From assembly GCF_004522215.1 (NCBI RefSeq), contig NZ_SDLR01000003.1, positions 62,001 to 126,000 of the forward strand: a DNA stretch of 64,000 nucleotides, read 5' to 3'. This document shows positions 61,155 through 64,000 of this stretch, piece after piece; position 1 is the first letter of the stretch; each line of letters begins with the position of its first letter. The DNA comes from Ammoniphilus sp. YIM 78166 (GTDB lineage: Bacteria > Bacillota > Bacilli > Aneurinibacillales > RAOX-1). Under the pieces are notes generated by a model, which was not told the origin of the DNA, searched no databases, and saw only the letters and a program-made list of their open reading frames with translations. The position numbers and the translations under genes are program-made.

Positions 61155-61783
61155 AAAATGTATGTTGATTCAAGCCAAAGGTTAAGGGTAATTTTATAAT
61201 AACCCTATCCACCGGATAGGGTTTCTTTTTCTATCCTCGCTGGAAATAGCTGTTGGAAGTGCTGAGGGCCTGTCCGTTTATTCTTTATGGATGTCACAGT
61301 TTAATAGATTTTGAGTGCAGTACATATAATAAAGCTTCTTTTACATGAGAGGTTTTGAAGTTGTTTGACACGTATTATTTTATGTAATATATAATACCCC
61401 CTAGACTTTAGTAAACTAAGGATTAGTTTAGTCGTTTTATTAAACATTCCTTTGCCAGATCATGAGACAAAATAATTTTTCCCTGTTGAGCTAATCATTT
61501 ATTATACTTCTCTTTAGCGTACACCCATAAACTGTATATAACTTTCCGTTGTAAATGCTATTTCATGCACTAAGTATCCCTTTATAAATTGGAAGAATGG
61601 TTTACTGGTAACCGTCTGTGTCTTCCTCGGCACCTTCCTGGGTTAGCTATCATCGCCAAGATTATCTGAAGGGGGATTATTTGATAGAGTTTAGGATCCT
61701 TTGCAAGGGTGTCTTAGGTGAACATGATGCAGACCTTGCTCTGAACTATTATCTCGGACTGAGATTAAAAAGGGGGTTCAAAC
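61155..61783. other. Mosaic intergenic region
   Basis: 629 bases made of copied pieces: a GATAGGGTTTCTTTTTC terminator-like end near 61200-61232 (CCCTATCC/GGATAGGG stem), an SDR-leader-like block at 61251-61388, about 215 bases of unassigned AT-rich sequence, a degraded copy of 51224-51356 at 61604-61729, and then the proximal SDR leader. Confidence 0.6.
61604..61729 (+). repeat. Degraded copy of the end of the small membrane gene
   Basis: CCGTCTGTGTCTTCCTCGG onward matches 51224-51356, with indels that destroy the frame. It stops at GTGAACATGATG, where the SDR leader begins; the stem-loop present at 51346-51370 is cut in half here. Confidence 0.85.
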
Positions 61784-62722
61784 ATGAAAGATAAGATTGT
61801 ATTGATTACAGGTGCCAACTCAGGAATCGGGAAAGCAGCTGCGCTGAAATTTGCAATGGAAGGCTACAAAGTGGTTATGGCTTGCCGTAACCTAGAGAGA
61901 AGTCGCGTTGCACAGGAAGAAATCATGAAGACGTCGAACAACGCGAACGTCAATCTGATGGAGCTAGATGTTTCCTCGTTTGAGTCTATACGTAGGTTTT
62001 GCGTCAATTTTAAAGCCCAATACCCTCGTTTAGACATACTGATTCATAACGCTGCCTACCTCAATTATGGTGAAAAAGAATATAAGCTGAGCCCAGACCA
62101 GATTGAATTATCATTTGCAACGAATACCTTCGGCCCTTTTTTGATGACTCGTTTATTAGAAGACCATCTTGAGAAGTCTGATGACCCTAGAATCTTGAAC
62201 GCTTGTACGACAAATATCAAACACTTCTTCGATCCGAAAAGGAAGATTGATTTTGATAACTTGCGCGGGGAATTACGGGAAACTAAGCCCTACCGTGTCT
62301 ATAAAATGTATGGGGATTCAAAAATGGGGTTATTAATGCTGACCTTTAAATTGGCTGAGGTATTAAAGAGCCGGCAAATTAAAGTCAATGCTCTCGAAAT
62401 CAACCGTGTCAAACTCTCAAAAGAGACGATTCAAAATATGAGTCCGGTCTGGAGAATCCTTGGAATGGCGCAGAATCTGATTAATCCTTTGCCAGCCAGC
62501 ATGGCAGAGAATTATTTCCACATTTGCACATCAGAAGAATTCGAAAAGGTGAGTGGTCAGCTTTTTAATCATAAGCTGGAAATTGTTCAGCCAGCGAGAA
62601 GCACCAAAGGTCTTGCGCAAGTCAAAAACATTTTGGGATCAGGTAGTTATCCGCCGTATGCAGCTCGTACTGAGAATATAGAAAAAATCTGGAGCTTAGC
62701 CATGTCGTTTACGGAAGAATAA
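61784..62722 (+). CDS. Short-chain dehydrogenase (retinol-dehydrogenase-like), copy 2
   Basis: 312-residue paralogue of 54550-55488 with the same motifs: TGANSGIGKAAALKF, HNAAYLNYG and YKMYGDSKMGLL. The 12 differences are scattered and mostly outside the nucleotide and catalytic motifs, so both copies should be active. The ribosome site is AAAAAGGGGG. It may be under different control because its leader contains inserted DNA. Confidence 0.9.
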   Translation: MKDKIVLITGANSGIGKAAALKFAMEGYKVVMACRNLERSRVAQEEIMKTSNNANVNLMELDVSSFESIRRFCVNFKAQYPRLDILIHNAAYLNYGEKEYKLSPDQIELSFATNTFGPFLMTRLLEDHLEKSDDPRILNACTTNIKHFFDPKRKIDFDNLRGELRETKPYRVYKMYGDSKMGLLMLTFKLAEVLKSRQIKVNALEINRVKLSKETIQNMSPVWRILGMAQNLINPLPASMAENYFHICTSEEFEKVSGQLFNHKLEIVQPARSTKGLAQVKNILGSGSYPPYAARTENIEKIWSLAMSFTEE

Positions 62723-62781
62723 GAGTCACCATTGGCAATGGAACTGTCAATTAAGCCCTCAAGTCTCTTCAAAACATTAAG

Positions 62782-62813
62782 AACCTATCCAACATCAGAT
62801 TGGATAGGTTTTC
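62782..62813 (+). terminator. Terminator of SDR copy 2
   Basis: AACCTATCCAA and TTGGATAGGTT with a 7-base loop, as in copy 1, followed by a weaker T run. Confidence 0.82.
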
Positions 62814-62922
62814 CTACTTTTTTTTGGAAGGAAGTCCTTTTTTTGTTCATAGAGGGAGGATAGTTTAGTAATGATGGGAAGAAATGTAAGATCGTGATAT
62901 ATTAAAATCAAGAGGTGAAAAA

Positions 62923-63309
62923 ATGAAAAATTCGAACTGGGTATTATATCTTATTGGTATATTAGTTCTCTGGGCGGGCATAAGGTATGCCCAGATTATG
63001 CCACTAATCTCAGAAAAAGAAGCATTGGGAATAACAAGTAAATATGTGAGCGAAGAATTTGTACTAAACAATACAAATTTAATAGACATTAGGAATGAAA
63101 ACCACGTGAACAATTGGGATATACGGGTAAAAAAATATGAAAGTTTTTCTGGACGTTATCTATGGCGTATTGTCTATTATGATTCTGAAAACAAAATTGA
63201 TGCGAGCGAGGCTTCATTCGTAATTGATGGACGTACAGGAACTCTGTTAGAGGGAAAAATCCTAGATATTAAAACTGGAAGGATGGAGAGTAATTTTGTA
63301 AAACAATAG
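62923..63309 (+). CDS. Uncharacterised membrane-anchored protein, PepSY-like
   Basis: 128 residues: a short N-terminal membrane anchor (about 6-25) followed by an extracytoplasmic part with the pattern LISEKEALGITSKYVSEEF and LWRIVYYDSE ... SFVIDGRTGTLLEG, which resembles a PepSY-type domain (ISxxEA ... W.V.....G....VD..TG). AAGAGGTG nine bases upstream supports the start. PepSY domains often regulate peptidases or bind ligands outside the membrane; the assignment is tentative. Confidence 0.65.
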   Translation: MKNSNWVLYLIGILVLWAGIRYAQIMPLISEKEALGITSKYVSEEFVLNNTNLIDIRNENHVNNWDIRVKKYESFSGRYLWRIVYYDSENKIDASEASFVIDGRTGTLLEGKILDIKTGRMESNFVKQ

Positions 63310-63369
63310 GTCTTTTGATGATTCAAGGATCGATAGCTAAATAACACTAAACGATAATGGCAGACTATG

Positions 63370-63775
63370 TGTGACATCCTCTCCTCATTTGAAATGAGGA
63401 TCTTCCTTGTGGAATTTCGGAGGCGACTCGCTTAAGCAGAGGCATGTACATGCCCGTTGTTCCATTTCTGACCTGCTCTCATCACGGACGCCATAGATCA
63501 AGTCACTTGAACCTCCTATGTCGGATTGTACCGCATAGGCACTTGGTCTATTACCGCCAAGCTCGTGTATATTCTCTCATGCTGTGGTTGAAATGATGCG
63601 CAGCACCCGATTCCCACAGCAACAGGAATCATTTTACGTGGTAGCTGCATTCCCTTCCACAACCCCTATGATTCAGTTATCAAAGAACAAATGTTCCTAA
63701 ATAGATTATACCATGTTTTGTCTTGACATCCCACAAGGGGATTTCGACAAAAGCGGCCTCTCATCCCCTCATTGA
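63370..63775 (-). mobile_element. tnpB-less IS200/IS605-like element, copy 2
   Basis: Same layout as copy 1, on the minus strand: CGCTTTTGTCGAAATCCCCT, ACATGGTATAAT, GTTCTTTGATAACTGAATCA, then a longer noncoding body, and the end hairpin CCTCATTT-C-AAATGAGG with GAGAGGATGTCAC. No open frame of transposase or TnpB is present. The body differs from copy 1 although both ends match, so the two are separate family members rather than one recent duplication. Confidence 0.6.
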
Positions 63776-63851
63776 AATTTTATTAAATAACCCTTAACCT
63801 AAGATGGTTAGAGAAATCATAGTAAATTGAATAGAATGTTTAACAAAAATT

Positions 63852-63883
63852 AGAGTATGGGTCTTAACTCATACTCTTTTTTT
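63852..63883 (+). terminator. Terminator-like hairpin near the window end
   Basis: AGAGTATG and CATACTCT form a perfect 8-bp stem with a 10-base loop, followed by TTTTTT. The gene it serves is not evident; nothing else is recognised in the last 220 bases. Confidence 0.65.
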
Positions 63884-64000
63884 CTTTATGACCTCATACA
63901 AGACCTCTTTCTACAACAACATCGTTGTTCTAATGAGATAGGTTGTTGTGGTAAAATTTTATTAAACTAAGGGCAGGATAACGCAATAAGAAAGTCCATG

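Larger units (their letters stand above)
61251..62813 (+). repeat. Duplicated SDR segment, copy 2
   Basis: Second copy of 54312-55605, with about 340 bases of extra DNA inside the leader. Coding identity is very high, so the duplication is recent. Confidence 0.88.

Noticed and set aside
57650..63775. Composite transposon made of the two IS605-like ends
   Set aside because: Both copies are in the same orientation, lack transposase and have different bodies; IS200/IS605 elements do not form composite transposons, and no target duplication was seen.
1..64000. CRISPR arrays, tRNA/rRNA genes, prophage or plasmid functions
   Set aside because: Read through on both strands; no regularly spaced repeats, no tRNA- or rRNA-like sequence, and no phage structural, integrase or replication genes were recognised.

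Overview
The window looks like a chromosomal segment of an endospore-forming Bacillales bacterium, probably of the Paenibacillaceae/Brevibacillus kind. The reasons are the GerA/GerC spore-germination genes, YesM/YesN and LplB/YtcP-type sugar uptake genes, AGGAGG ribosome sites, frequent TTG/GTG starts and a GC content that I judge by eye to be in the mid-40s. I recognise no rRNA, tRNA, CRISPR array or prophage. The species cannot be named from sequence alone.

Layout. (1) 1-13.1 kb is one long plus-strand catabolic operon: response regulator, Gfo/Idh/MocA dehydrogenase, sensor kinase, two sugar permeases, a lipoprotein binding protein, two M81 (MlrC-type) proteins bracketing a cupin phosphoglucose isomerase and an isocitrate-lyase/PEP-mutase enzyme, then an MFS exporter. 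The kinase probably senses a carbohydrate, the regulator switches on the transporter, and the enzymes process the imported compound. (2) 13.1-22 kb holds group II intron reverse-transcriptase debris, a cytochrome P450, a minus-strand block of four oxidoreductases flanked by two near-identical paralogues of an uncharacterised family, and ribokinase. (3) 22.3-26.4 kb carries a 33-residue membrane peptide and an iron(III)-type ABC importer. (4) 26.5-35.3 kb has gerA-gerC (no gerB), a MoxR/DUF58/DUF4129 operon and a four-gene minus-strand cluster of arginine-rich, repeat-built proteins that look like spore-coat components. (5) 35.4-40.6 kb has small enzymes, an MFS pump, decayed genes and a PIN-PhoH ATPase. 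(6) 40.6-45.8 kb is a cobalamin riboswitch with a terminator, followed by a complete five-gene nickel/cobalt/peptide-type ABC importer. (7) 45.9-51.3 kb is a GAF-PucR regulator followed by an aldehyde dehydrogenase, a beta-hydroxyacid dehydrogenase and two membrane proteins (DUF3100-like plus partner). (8) 51.7-64 kb is an accessory region with decayed genes, segmental duplications, dispersed repeats and two tnpB-less IS200/IS605-like elements.

The most unusual material is in region 8. At 51.7-54 kb lie three solute-binding-protein genes from three unrelated transporter classes (TRAP DctP, branched-chain amino-acid LivK type, polar amino-acid type). All lack signal peptides, all are arginine-rich and none has a permease beside it; the middle one is decayed. 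At 60.8 kb lies a homologue of the LecB/PA-IIL calcium lectin. Together with the coat-like cluster at 32.8-34.6 kb, these suggest a set of arginine-rich intracellular or spore-associated proteins built from extracellular ligand-binding folds. That link is inference, not something the sequence proves.
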